64,000 bases of DNA from Areca catechu (lineage: Eukaryota; Streptophyta; Magnoliopsida; Arecales; Arecaceae), in NCBI GenBank assembly GCA_021397845.1, contig CM038053.1:142180541-142244540 (forward strand), read 5' to 3'. The notes under the pieces were generated by a model. The model was not told the origin of the DNA. It was given only the letters and a program-made list of their open reading frames with translations, and ran no database searches. The translations under genes were made by a program, and so were the position numbers. Below are positions 46,301 to 55,680 of the stretch, in pieces (the first letter of the stretch is position 1; the number at the start of each line of letters is the position of its first letter).

Positions 46301-47895
46301 TAATGCCCAAGAGCTTCCCAAGAGGGGGATGAATTGGGATAATAAAAATTTTTAAGTATGTGCACTTTAAAAATCTTTTAGTATTGGTGTTGTGATAGAT
46401 TATGCAATGGAAGCAATTAAATTAACAATCACAAAAGAGTCAAGCAAATGCAATCACAAACATAAGGAAATTAGAGTGGTTCGGAGTAACCCGCTCCTAC
46501 GTCCACTACCCAAGCACCACTTGGGATTTCCACTATATTCTTCCTAGAATACAGTTGGATTGTTTTACCAAGATCACAATCCAAACCCTACACCCTTTGG
46601 TTTTTATACCGGGCTCATCAAAGAAACCCACACTTGGTTTTACTCCAGGCTTACCAAGAACCCAAGTCCCTTTGGTTTTTAATACCGGGCTCACCAAAGA
46701 AACCCAAGTCCCTTTGGTTTTTAATATCGGGCTCACCAAAGAAACCGAACTTAGGTTTTAATAGGCTCACCTAAAAACTTTTCAACACTCGCAAGAACAG
46801 CCCCTTGCTGCTCTTGGAGAGGAAACTATATATCAAAAAAAACTAGCAACTTTACAACAAACCCAAATTGTTTGGTAGTTGCTGATGAAGCTCAAATTGA
46901 AGCTTGCTTTAGATGCTCTTGAATACTCTTAAAGCTGCTTCTTGACTTCTTCAAAAGTTAGATTCAATGAATAAAGATGAGTTGGAGAAGCTTTGAATCC
47001 TTTCTTGAATGCTCACTTGAAGTTCTTTGATGAAAGACTTGAAATTTACTTGAATGCTCTTTAATTTTCAGTGAATAATCAATAATCATCCTTTAATCCA
47101 TCATAAATACTTTCCTTTTATAGTTTTCAAGCAAATCTAGCCATTGTAGGGCCTAGGGAATCAAAATAGAGCTGTTGGAGCCTTCTTGAAATTCAAACAG
47201 TCAATTCTACAACTAGCCATTACAGGCCTGAACCCAACACTCGAGTCAGCTCGAGATGGTTGAGTTAGCTTGAAGTCTCAGACAATAGGAAATCAAACTC
47301 TATACGAGTCGGCTCTTCTAAGTTGAGTCGGCTCGAAGTCTCAGTCAAGATAAACACAAAATCTGGATAAGTCGGCTCTTCTGGGTCGAGTCGGCTCGAG
47401 ATTTTGAGTTTTTGAAACTTGAGATTTGAAACTTCTGGTTAAGTCGGCTCAATATATTCGAGTCAGCTCAAATTTTTGAAACTCTGAAACTCTTCATGCC
47501 ATGCCAAAATAGGAGTTGGCTCTTGATTCATGAGTCAGCACGAGTAGAACTTCTTCAAAACTCAGTCAATTAAATCTCCAACCAATACAAGTCTTCCAAA
47601 ATTTCAAAATAGGTTACAAAAGATATTTTACCTAATCAAACCCATTTTTACTTATTTATAGCCCTTTTTACAAGATTACGAGAATGAAAATTAGGGCTCT
47701 ACAACTTTGAGATCTTTAATTCAATACACTTCATTAATTAATACAACTGTACTAGGATAACTTTCAACTAAGTAGAAAATAAAGTGATTCATTGATAAAT
47801 GCTTCCTACAAAAACTTCTTGTATAATTGAAAGAGTTAGTCATAAATACATGCTCCAATATTTTGTAATCATCAAAATCATTCCAGGGGTCAACA
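46301..47895 (-). repeat. solo copia LTR (A family) in X2
   Basis: Minus strand, from TGTTGACCCCTGG at the right end to the worn TAATGCCCAAG at the left. GGAGG at 46296-46300 and 47896-47900. X3 has the single GGAGG at the same place. GAGTCGGCTC motifs cluster at 47230-47560. Confidence 0.9.
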
Positions 47896-48025
47896 GGAGG
47901 ATGGAGATGGATCTGGGCCGATGGTGGTGGTGGACATGATTTGGGAGATCGTCCATAGGGGTCCAGCATCTGGAAGACCCCAAAGATGATGGGGTGGGTC
48001 ATCCAGTGGGAGGCGTCATGCAGAT

Positions 48026-48433
48026 CTACGACATAGGGGGTTGTAGGCGATTACACAGTAGTGGCATGAGGTTTGTCGGAGGCATGGGAGTGGATCTAGA
48101 GGGGTTGAGTAGGGTGATCTCTCGGGCGGAGGCGGCGCGTTCGAGGAGAATGGTCGAGGAAGGGGTGAAGAGTGAGCGGACATCTAAGCCAAGGACGAGG
48201 AGGTCAGGGGCATTCTCAGAGAAGGCGAGGAGGCAGAAGGAGGGCTCATCGATGGCTAGGGTGGCACCGAAGGGCTGGATGTGGCCACCATGTTGGATCC
48301 TGGAGAGGTGTGCCACGATCTGCTGCTTCGGGATAGATTGCAATGGCATCGCCGTGCGCACCGATTGGGAGTAATTGAAGGACTTACTTGACTCGATGGA
48401 CTGCTCGAAGACAGATCTTGATGGATATCTCAA
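48026..48433 (-). pseudogene. captured phytochrome fragment in X2 (best preserved)
   Basis: An uninterrupted 135-residue frame: [111 protein letters not shown]. The first 115 residues follow plant phytochrome B ([48 protein letters not shown]...LE, AREI.LLNP). The frame diverges after LLNP because of the same one-base loss as in X1. It contains no GAF or chromophore Cys. Confidence 0.9.
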
Positions 48434-48643
48434 CGATGCCAGGTGCTATCGACGAGAAGATCAGTTAAGCGGCTCAGTCGTTGGAGGGATCTATGATTGA
48501 GTGATGGCAGTAGGGGCGTCGGTGGGATGATGGACTAGCTTGGTGGTGGCCAAAGAGGTTGGCAGCGAGCAAAAATAAGGGAGAGAAAAAATGGCGGGCT
48601 GATGAGGGGGATCTGGGATGATGAACCATACCCTAATTTTCTA

Positions 48644-48657
48644 GCTCTGATACCAAA
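48644..48657 (-). promoter_or_regulatory. primer-binding site of X2
   Basis: On the element strand TTTGGTATCAGAGC: the unchanged initiator-Met site next to the LTR at 48659. Confidence 0.88.
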
Positions 48658-48658
48658 T

Positions 48659-49329
48659 TAATGGGGCACGATATCAGGGGTAGGATCATCGGTGAGCCTA
48701 GAAGTCACCTAGATTAGGGTACTACTATTTTTTTTCTTTTATTTTTCTAGGGTGTGGCGAAGGAAAATGGAGATGGAAGGTAGGAAAATCTAAACTTTCA
48801 TGGACTTTGAGACTTACACTAACGAAGAGACCTCTCACTTCTAGGGCATTCCACCCACCTCGATACTTGGAGGCGTTAGGGTGAGTTTCAAAGGACATGA
48901 GGGGTAAAGAAGATGGAATCAAGGAAGGGGATAACTAGACATGACCTCTCATCATGTCCTGGGATTGGGCCTTACACCCTCTCCTTATGAGGCGAAAGAA
49001 ATGAGTCACTCTTTTCTAAAAAAAACCCATTTTTATTCACCAAACTATTTTTTACAAAGGACTGAGGGTGGTATTTATAGACCTTTCCAACCCCCTTATT
49101 TGAATTTGAATACAAGATAAAAAGATAAGGACAGTTCAAATTCAAATACAAGATAAGACCTATCTAAATCTCAATCCTAACCAACCTAATCCTAAATCAA
49201 ATTTCAAATAACTAATCCTAATCAACTAATTTTTTGAATTTAAATTTATTAAAATCTATGCTGCATTAAAATTTGTGCTGCTTCAAGATTAGTGCTGCTC
49301 TGGGATCAATGCTGGCGATGTCCCCATCA
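48659..49329 (-). repeat. LTR shared by X2 (5') and X3 (3')
   Basis: Minus strand. Its U5 end abuts the X2 primer site (48657) and its U3 end abuts the X3 purine tract and hairpin (49330-49366), so one LTR serves two internal regions. TATA at 49072-49079. Confidence 0.9.
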
Positions 49330-49347
49330 TTCTCCTGAGATGGGGAG

Positions 49348-49366
49348 AACTCGACTCTATCGAGTT
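49348..49366 (-). promoter_or_regulatory. pre-PPT hairpin, X3 copy
   Basis: On the element strand AACTCGATAGAGTCGAGTT, a perfect 7-bp stem with 5-base loop. Confidence 0.65.
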
Positions 49367-49902
49367 TGGATCAGCAAGGACTATGCTCTGAGATCTGTGC
49401 TTTAGTTATATCCTGCTCTAAAAACTGTGTGACTCCAAAATCTATGTAGCTTTGAATTTCATGCAACTCTAAAACTCGTGCAACTCTGAAATCCATGCGA
49501 CTTTGAGGATCGTGCAGTGGAATCTGAAGTTAACTGGGAGGGTAACTGCTTTGACGAATGTGCGATGCATTCATGTTCGAGCGGGGACTTTCTTCTCCTG
49601 GTCCGATGCTAAGCAGAATAAGGGAGGTCTTCGAAGGGCAGTCCGGTGGGCATTCACCGGCGGTGGCACCGGGCGGAGATGACAGCACGAACGGGAAGAT
49701 GGCCGGCATGGTGGCACTAAAACATGGGCGTGGGCGGCACATATGATGCAGGGAGAGGAAGAAGGAGTTCGGCCATTAGGGGGTTGGCATCATCTAAGAA
49801 CAGAGGAGATGGCTAGCTGGACTCGGAGGCGATGCGATTGGATGATTCCAGTGGATGGCTCGGGTGGAGATGGATGCGATAGCTCAGCAAGGGAGTAAGT
49901 CT
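49367..49902 (-). other. X3 internal 3' region
   Basis: Same layout as in X1 and X2: short repeats around (A/T)TCCATGC(G/A)ACTTTGA and then the unassigned GC-rich segment. Confidence 0.5.
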
Positions 49903-50160
49903 TTACTGGAGGCCAAGAAGGTGGACGAAGCCAGGCAGGACAGAGCCGATGACGGGGGCGGGGGAGCTAGAGAGGCCGAAGATGAGGAGCATGGCGAGTC
50001 CCTTGGTGAGGGCGGAGTCGAAGTCCGCCTTGAAGCGGATGGTGGTGGGGTCGTCGGCATCGCCGAAGGCACGGACCCAGACCTGGGAGATGTAGCCACA
50101 GACTTGGTGGTCATTAACCTTGAAGCAACGATGAGGTCGAAGGAGGGAAGGACGGTGATC
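49903..50160 (-). pseudogene. captured SufE-domain fragment in X3, one open frame
   Basis: From 50160 down to a stop at 49903-49905 the frame is unbroken: DHRPSLLRPHRCFKVNDHQ, VCGYISQVWVRAFGDADD, PTTIRFKADFDSALTKG, LAMLLIFGLSSSPAPVIG, SVLPGFVHLLGLQ. It aligns with SufE/SUFE1 across the Cys loop and the following strands and helices. The sulphur-accepting Cys is replaced by Tyr (GY in place of GC), while X1 and X2 keep it, so the open frame is not evidence of sulphur-transfer activity. A different frame across the same DNA is also open for 264 codons (49884-50678) but does not match SufE. Confidence 0.85.
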
Positions 50161-50545
50161 ACGGGTGGCACGGGCTTTGCTGCTAGGTTGTAGGCGGCGA
50201 AAATGATCAGGTGTTTCTCCTCATCTTTGTTCATCTTCATCCATGGAAGGAGAGGAGGACGGAGATGGATCTGGGCAGACAGTGGTGGCGAACACGATCT
50301 GGGAGATCGTCCATAGGGGTTCGGCATTTGGAAGATCACAAAGATGATGGGGTGGGGCATCCGGTGGGAGGCGTCACACGGATTTGCGGCATAGGGGGTT
50401 GTGGGTGATGGCATGGTAGTGGCACAAATGGCTTGGAGTTTGCTAGAGGCGTGGGAGTGGTCTAGAAGGTTTAAGCAGGGTGATCTCTCGGGCGGAGGTG
50501 GTGTGTTCGAGGAGAACGGCCAAGGGGTGAAGAGCAAGCGGACGT
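50161..50545 (-). other. GC-rich spacer between captured fragments in X3
   Basis: Counterpart of 31301-31505 in X1. It includes the empty target sites of copia B (CATTTTCG near 50195) and of the solo LTR in X2 (GGAGG near 50255). Pro/Ser/His-rich in translation; origin unknown. Confidence 0.55.
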
Positions 50546-50800
50546 CAGAGTTAAGGGCGAGGAGGTCAGGGGCATTCTCAAAGAAGGCGAGGAGGTGGAA
50601 GGAGGGCTCATCGATGGCTAGGGTGGCACCGAAGGGCTGGATGTAGCTGCCACCCTGGATCCTAGAGAGGTATGCCATGATCTACTGCTTCAGGATAGAT
50701 TGCGATGGCATCGCCATGCACACCAACTGGGAGTAATTAAAGGACTTACCCAACTCGCCGGACTGCTCGAAGACAGATCTTGATGGATATCTCAGCGATG
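50546..50800 (-). pseudogene. captured phytochrome fragment in X3
   Basis: [20 protein letters not shown] and YSQLVCMAMPSQSILKQ, a stop, then [52 protein letters not shown]. It keeps FEQSGE, which matches PHYB better than the other copies. After LLFTP a deletion shifts the frame, while AREI...LLN-like sequence follows near 50490. Confidence 0.85.
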
Positions 50801-51006
50801 GTGGGTGCTGTCGGCGAGAAGATCGGTTGAGCAGCTCAGTGGTCGGAGGGATCTGTGATTGGGTGATGGTAGAAGGGGCTTTAGTGGGATGATGGACTGG
50901 CTTGGTGTCAGCCAAAGAGGTCGACAACGAGCAAAAAATAAGGGAGAGAAAGAATGGCGGGCTGATGAGGGGGATCTGGGATGATGAACCATACCCTAAT
51001 TTTCTA
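50801..51006 (-). other. X3 5' internal region
   Basis: Between primer site and phytochrome fragment: Ser/Thr/Pro-rich in translation (KPVHHPTKAPSTITQSQIPP), conserved in X1 at 30700-30900 and X2 at 48440-48640. It could be the 5' end of the phytochrome source gene or the original leader. Confidence 0.5.
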
Positions 51007-51020
51007 GCTCTGATACCAAA
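51007..51020 (-). promoter_or_regulatory. primer-binding site of X3
   Basis: On the element strand TTTGGTATCAGAGC, next to the LTR at 51022-51647. Confidence 0.88.
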
Positions 51021-51021
51021 T

Positions 51022-51647
51022 TGATGGGGCATGGGATCGGGGGTAGGATCATTGGTGATCCTAGAAGTCACGATGAAGATGGAAAGTAGGAAAATCTGGA
51101 CTTTCATGGACTTTAAGACTCACACTAATGAAGAGACCTCTCACTTTTAGGGCATTCCACCCACCTCATTACTTGGAGGCGTTAGGGTGAATCTCAAAGG
51201 ACATGGGGGGTAAAGAAGATGGAATCAAGGAAGGGGATAACTAGACATGGCCTCTCATCATGTCCTGGGATTGGGCCTCATACCCTCTCCTTACAGGGCG
51301 AAAGAAAAGAATCACTCTTTTATAAAAAAAACTCATTTTTATTCACCAAACTATTTTTTTACAAAGGATTGAGGGTGGTATTTATAAACCTTTCCAACTC
51401 TCATTTGAATTTGAATACAAAAAAAGATAAAGATAGTTCAAATTCAAATACAATATAAGGCCTATCCAAATCTCAATCCTAACCAACCTAATCCTAAATC
51501 AAATTTCAAATAACTAATCCTAATCAACAAATTTTTTGAATTTAAATTTATTGAAATATGTGCTGCATTAAGATTCATGCTACATCAAAATTCATGCCGC
51601 TTCAAGATCAATGCTATTCTGGGATCAGTGCTGGCGATGTCCCATCA
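51022..51647 (-). repeat. 5' LTR of X3, right end of the X complex
   Basis: Minus strand. Plus-strand ends TGATGGGGCATGGG and GTCCCATCA, followed by TATAT. A 50-60 bp deletion near 51070 shortens it to 626 bp. TATA at 51379-51386. Confidence 0.88.
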
Positions 51648-52393
51648 TATATTCTCCAAATAGTAATATAAGACCCATCCCATACGGTAAGCAAAGTCGC
51701 CTGCTCGTCGTCGCCTCTGTCATCTGATGTATCATCAATACGAGCAGACATATAGGTGTCCTCTAGATCTGAGCAACCATAACTAGAAGCTCTCTCTCTA
51801 TGATGAAATCGAACCTCCTGGTCTCCAGTAGTAAGATCCGGGCTACAATGTAGTGTAGGAGCCTCATCTCTACTGATAGCTGTGATGGAACAATTGTAGC
51901 TCCCTCTCCAAGATCATCTCTCTCTAGAATGTACTTGAACCCACTGATCCGATCTACTAGAGAGTCTGCAACTGTCCTTCCTCATCAGGATCTCCCAGAC
52001 CTGGCTCAGTATCTCTGCTGATAATAGAATAGAAATGCCTCTCACCTCCAGGATCCATCCATCAGCACCTCAGGCCAGAGTCTCGTAGAACTCCCTCATT
52101 AGTGCTGGATAAAACCTCTCTCGGAGGGAACAAAACTGTGCAAGTCTAGCATCTCTCAACCAATCACCAATCCTAAAGTTTTAGTGGTCGATTAACTTGA
52201 AGTCCACTCTCCGTCCCCTAATAATGGCCTTGGAGGCCAAGCAGACTGCCTTTGGGACTGGTGGTGGTTGAGCTAGAATGTCGGGCTATGCTGCTGCCTC
52301 TATAGGCTGATCGTCATGTCTGGCCTTCGTGCGGTGCTCTGCACCCTGAGAGAATGGTCATGGCCTCCTAACCAGCTGCTTCATGGGTCCCAT
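51648..52393 (-). pseudogene. copia C extra ORF, N-terminal part
   Basis: Starts at the ATG complement at 52391-52393 (MGPMKQLVRRP), homologous to MGPRKQVVRHP of B. It runs through FRIGDWLRDARLAQFCSLRE, LMREFYETLA, GWILEVRGI and EILSQVWEI, then LSVEMRLLHYIVARILLLE and MGLILLFGE, where the X complex enters. Stops are scattered. Confidence 0.75.
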
Positions 52394-52856
52394 TGTCTAG
52401 GAAATAGTGGAAAACACAAGGATGGAAAGGGAAATGGGCAAAGGAGTCACGGTGAAACCATGAAGAATAGTGAAATGAGAGGGAAAGAGGGCTCAAAATC
52501 AAAATAGAACTGTTTGAATATTGAATGAAAACTAATGAAAGTGAGGAAATAGGGAGGAGATGGGTTGGCTCAAGAGAAATGAGAGGAAAAATGAGAAGAA
52601 ACTGATCATTTTCTTTATTTGTTCACCAGTTCCCACCGGTCAAGTGTCGGCTCATGGACTAAGTATCGATACTTCGAGGTATTGACACTTCCAAGTATCG
52701 ACACTTCAAGAAAAAAATAGGGAAAAAATAGGAAAATTCACAAATAAGATTAGGGAAGTTGAATTACAAGCCAATAATGATTGATCTTGAGTTTTAAGGA
52801 CATTAGATCAAGAAATTTTCAAAGAAAATTTCAAAGGTCATTGAAATGATTGAGAT

Positions 52857-53460
52857 CTAATCAAAAGGATTAATAACCCCTAATTTTCTTCTAATCATAC
52901 TGAACCTATCTTCATTGAGTGTTTTGGTTAGTATATCAGCTAATTGTATTTCAATATAAACAAATTCAAGCATAATATCATTATTTTGAATATGGTCTCT
53001 AATAAAATGATGTCTAATTTTAATATGTTTACTTTTTGAATATTGCACTTCTATTATCACATCTTATAAGTGTCTAAGTTAATTTAATGCCAAAGTCCTC
53101 GAGTTATTATTTAATCCACAAGATTTGAACACAATAACTTCTAGCTACAATATATTCAGCTTCAGCTATGGATAGTGCAACTAAATTTTGTTTCTTGCTA
53201 AACCATGAGATTAAATTAACTCCAAGAAATTGACAAGTTTTAGAAGTACTTTTCCTATATAATTTATAGCCAGCAAAATCAGCATCAGAATATGCAATCA
53301 AATCTATAGATGAGTTCTTAAAGTACCATAATTTAATATCAATAGTGCTAGATAAATATCTAAGTATGCATTTAATAGCTAATAAATATGATTCCTTAGG
53401 TTTGGATTGATATCTTGCATACATGCATACACTAAACATGATATCTGGCCTACTAGAAGT
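52857..53460 (-). pseudogene. copia C RNase H
   Basis: Minus strand: AYSDADFAGYKLYRKSTSKT, LGVNLISWFSKKQNLVAL, SIAEAEYIVARS and CVQILWIK, a stop at 53107, then after a shift KSKHIKIRHHFIRDHIQ and LADILTKTLNEDRF, ending near 52857. Confidence 0.85.
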
Positions 53461-54204
53461 TAAGTACAATAATGATCCAATAATGCCTTTATAAAATTTT
53501 TGATCTACTTTCTTACCAGATTCATCCTTGTCAAGCTTACATGAAGGGCTCATAGATATACCAATAGGTTTAGTCTTCTCTATCCCAAACTTTTTCAGAA
53601 TCTCCTTTATGTATTTAGCTTGGTTGATGAAGATTCCTTCATGAGTTTGTTTGATCTGGAGTCCGAGGAAGTAGCTTAATTCTCCCATCATTCTTATCTC
53701 GAACTCACCGTATATAAGCTTTACAAATTCTTGACAAAGAGGTTCATTAATGGCTCCAAAGATAATATCATCAATATAGATTTGTACTACTAAGAGATCA
53801 TCATCCAATTTAAAAAAAAATAAGGTAGTATCTATATGAACCCTAGTAAATACATTTTCAATTAAGAATTTACTTAATCTTTCATACCATGCATTGGAGG
53901 CTTGTTTTAAACCATAAAGTGCTTTATACAGTTTGAAAACATGGTTAGGATATGCATGATTTTCGAAACTAGGTAGTTGTTCTACAAATACTTCTTCAAC
54001 AACGTATCCATTCAAAAATATACTTTTAACATCCATTTGAAATAATTTAAAATCCATAAAATATGCAAATGCTAACAATAGTCTAATTGCTTCAAGTCTA
54101 GCAACAGGAGCAAAAGTTTCATCAAAATCAATCTCTTCCTCCTGATTATAGCCTTTAGCAACTAGTCTAGCCTTATTTCTAGTTACTATTCCATTTTCAT
54201 CCAA
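53107..54204 (-). CDS. copia C reverse transcriptase, 365-codon open frame
   Basis: Longest unbroken frame in the window; it covers most of RT and the first half of RNase [78 protein letters not shown], then catalytic YIDD at 53767-53778, GELSYFLGLQIKQTHEGIF, GSLLYLTSSRPDIMF. The Met is not a natural start: in the intact polyprotein the frame continued upstream ([10 protein letters not shown]...), where a stop now lies. RT copies element RNA into cDNA. The domain looks capable of folding, but the element is broken elsewhere by two insertions. Confidence 0.85.
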   Translation of the reverse strand: MDENGIVTRNKARLVAKGYNQEEEIDFDETFAPVARLEAIRLLLAFAYFMDFKLFQMDVKSIFLNGYVVEEVFVEQLPSFENHAYPNHVFKLYKALYGLKQASNAWYERLSKFLIENVFTRVHIDTTLFFFKLDDDLLVVQIYIDDIIFGAINEPLCQEFVKLIYGEFEIRMMGELSYFLGLQIKQTHEGIFINQAKYIKEILKKFGIEKTKPIGISMSPSCKLDKDESGKKVDQKFYKGIIGSLLYLTSSRPDIMFSVCMYARYQSKPKESYLLAIKCILRYLSSTIDIKLWYFKNSSIDLIAYSDADFAGYKLYRKSTSKTCQFLGVNLISWFSKKQNLVALSIAEAEYIVARSYCVQILWIK

Positions 54205-54650
54205 TTTATTTCTATAAACCTATTTAGTGCCAATTATGGAGGTGTTAGATGGTCTTTTTATTAATATCCAGACCTTATTTTTTCAAATTGATTTAGTTCT
54301 TCTTGTATAGTAATCATCTAATTTGGATCTTTTTCAGCTTCTTCTATATTCTTAGGTTCTATTTGTGAAACAAAAGCAATATAATCATATTCATTTATAA
54401 TAGAAGATCTAGTTCTTATCCCTTTTGATGGATCTCCTAAGATTAATTCCTTAGGATGTCCATGAGTATACCTCCACTCTTTAGGTAGGTCCTTGTGCTC
54501 AGATGAAGGTTTTAAGATTTCTTCTTCATTTTCTTTGGAAGGATGATCATCCAAGGCCAGATTTTTAAATCCTTCAATACCTGCAACATCATCAGAAATA
54601 TCCTGTTTTTTAGAGGGCTTGTTAGTAGACTCTTCAAATACAACATGCAT
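54205..54650 (-). pseudogene. copia C integrase-RT connecting region
   Basis: Minus strand: MHVVFEESTNKPSKKQDISD, then LPKEWRYTHGHPKELILGDP and YIAFVSQIEPKNIEEAEKDPN, homologous to 36090-36440 in B. A stop and a shift near 54230-54320 separate it from RT. Confidence 0.8.
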
Positions 54651-54670
54651 AGACTTTTCTACTACAAATG

Positions 54671-54847
54671 TTATTTTATTAAAAACCTGTATGCCTCGCT
54701 AGATGTGGGGTATCCCAAGAAGATACCTTCATCTGACTTGGCATCAAATTTGCTTAAATTATCTTTGTTGATGTTTAATATGAAACACTGGCAACCAAAT
54801 GCACAAAAATAATTTAAAGTAGCTTTTGTTTCTTTCCAAAGTTCATA
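54671..54847 (-). pseudogene. copia C integrase tail, downstream of the Y insertion
   Basis: Minus strand: YELWKETKATLNYFCAFGCQ, CFILNINKDNLSKFDAKSDE, GIFLGYPTSS. In frame with LKKTP at the other side of element Y (63463 onward) once one TGGTG is removed. Confidence 0.85.
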
Positions 54848-54959
54848 TGGTGTGACATGGCAATATCTGCTGACGTGGAGCCTACATAGGTGCCAATTAG
54901 TTGCCGTGTGGGTAGAGATTGCCACCTGGACATGGTGCCCGAATAAAAGACCAAGGCGA

Positions 54960-55680
54960 GCCATCCTGTCAAGGTTAGCTCCCAACCGGGGTCATTCTCA
55001 TGAGGCGAGCCCTCCGTCTGAGGTTAGCACCAAGCCGGGGTCGTGCTCATGGAACAAGGCGAGCCCTCCTATCGAGGTCAGCTCCCAGTTAGGGTCGTGC
55101 TCATGGGACGAGCCCTCTGTCTGAGGTCAGCACCCGGTCAGGGTCGCGCTCATGCTACTAATGCAAGCCCTCCTGTCGAGGTCAGCTCCCAGCTGGGGTC
55201 ATGCTCATAAGGTGAGCCCTCTGTCTAAGGTCAACTCCCGACCGTGGTCACGCTCATGCTGCTAAGGTGAGCCCTCCTGCTGAGGTCAGCTCTCAATCGA
55301 GGTCATTAGCATAAGGCGAGCCTTCCGTCTGAGGTCAGCACCTGGCCGGGGTCACGCTCATGCTGCTATGGCAAGCCCTCCTACCAAGGTCAACTCCCGG
55401 CCGGGGTCATGCTCATAAGACGAGCCCTTCATCTAAGGTCAGCTCCCGACCGGGATCGCGCTCATGCTGCTAAGGCGAGCCCTCCTGCCAAGGTTAGCTC
55501 CCAACCGAGGTCGTGCTCATAAGGCGAGCCCTCTATCTGAGGTCAGCTCTCGGTCGGGATCATGCTCATGCTGTTAAGGCAAGCCCTCCTGTCGAGGTCA
55601 GCTCCCAGCCGGGGTCATGCTCATAAGGCAAGCCCTCCGTCTGAGGTCATCTCCTAGTCGGGGCCGCACTCATGCTACCC
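54960..55680 (+). repeat. tandem array in the Y 5' LTR
   Basis: Units of about 104 bp, each made of two related halves of about 50 bp. One half reads AGGCGAGCCCTCC(T/G)..., the other (A/G)AGGTCAGCTCCCGGCCGGGG, both followed by GCTCAT. About seven double units. The array recurs at 61890-62620 in the 3' LTR with similar periodicity. Confidence 0.85.

Larger units (their letters stand above)
29996..51647. mobile_element. X complex: three gene-capturing LTR elements in mixed orientation
   Basis: Contains X1 on the plus strand (29996-44084, split by copia B), a truncated minus-strand LTR (44091-44667), and a minus-strand tandem of X2 and X3 (44673-51647) sharing the LTR at 48659-49329. TATAT at 29991-29995 and 51648-51652 flanks the whole. 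Joining the flanks with one TATAT restores LLFGEYRVYPD in the extra ORF of copia C, parallel to LLFRAYGVVLD in B. X elements have LTRs of about 0.68 kb, an initiator-Met primer site, no gag or pol, phytochrome and SufE fragments, and a hairpin plus purine tract shared with G1/G2. One complete X unit (X3) spans about 3 kb with a 1.69-kb internal region. Confidence 0.88.

Noticed and set aside
49884..50678. 264-codon minus-strand ORF that starts with phytochrome-like residues
   Set aside because: It passes through a frameshift in the phytochrome part, an unassigned spacer and the SufE part in the wrong frame. It is a by-product of GC-rich sequence, not a fusion protein.
29996..51647. X complex as a DNA transposon with terminal inverted repeats
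   Set aside because: The inverted ends are full LTRs with TATA boxes, each next to a primer site or purine tract, and the duplication is 5 bp.
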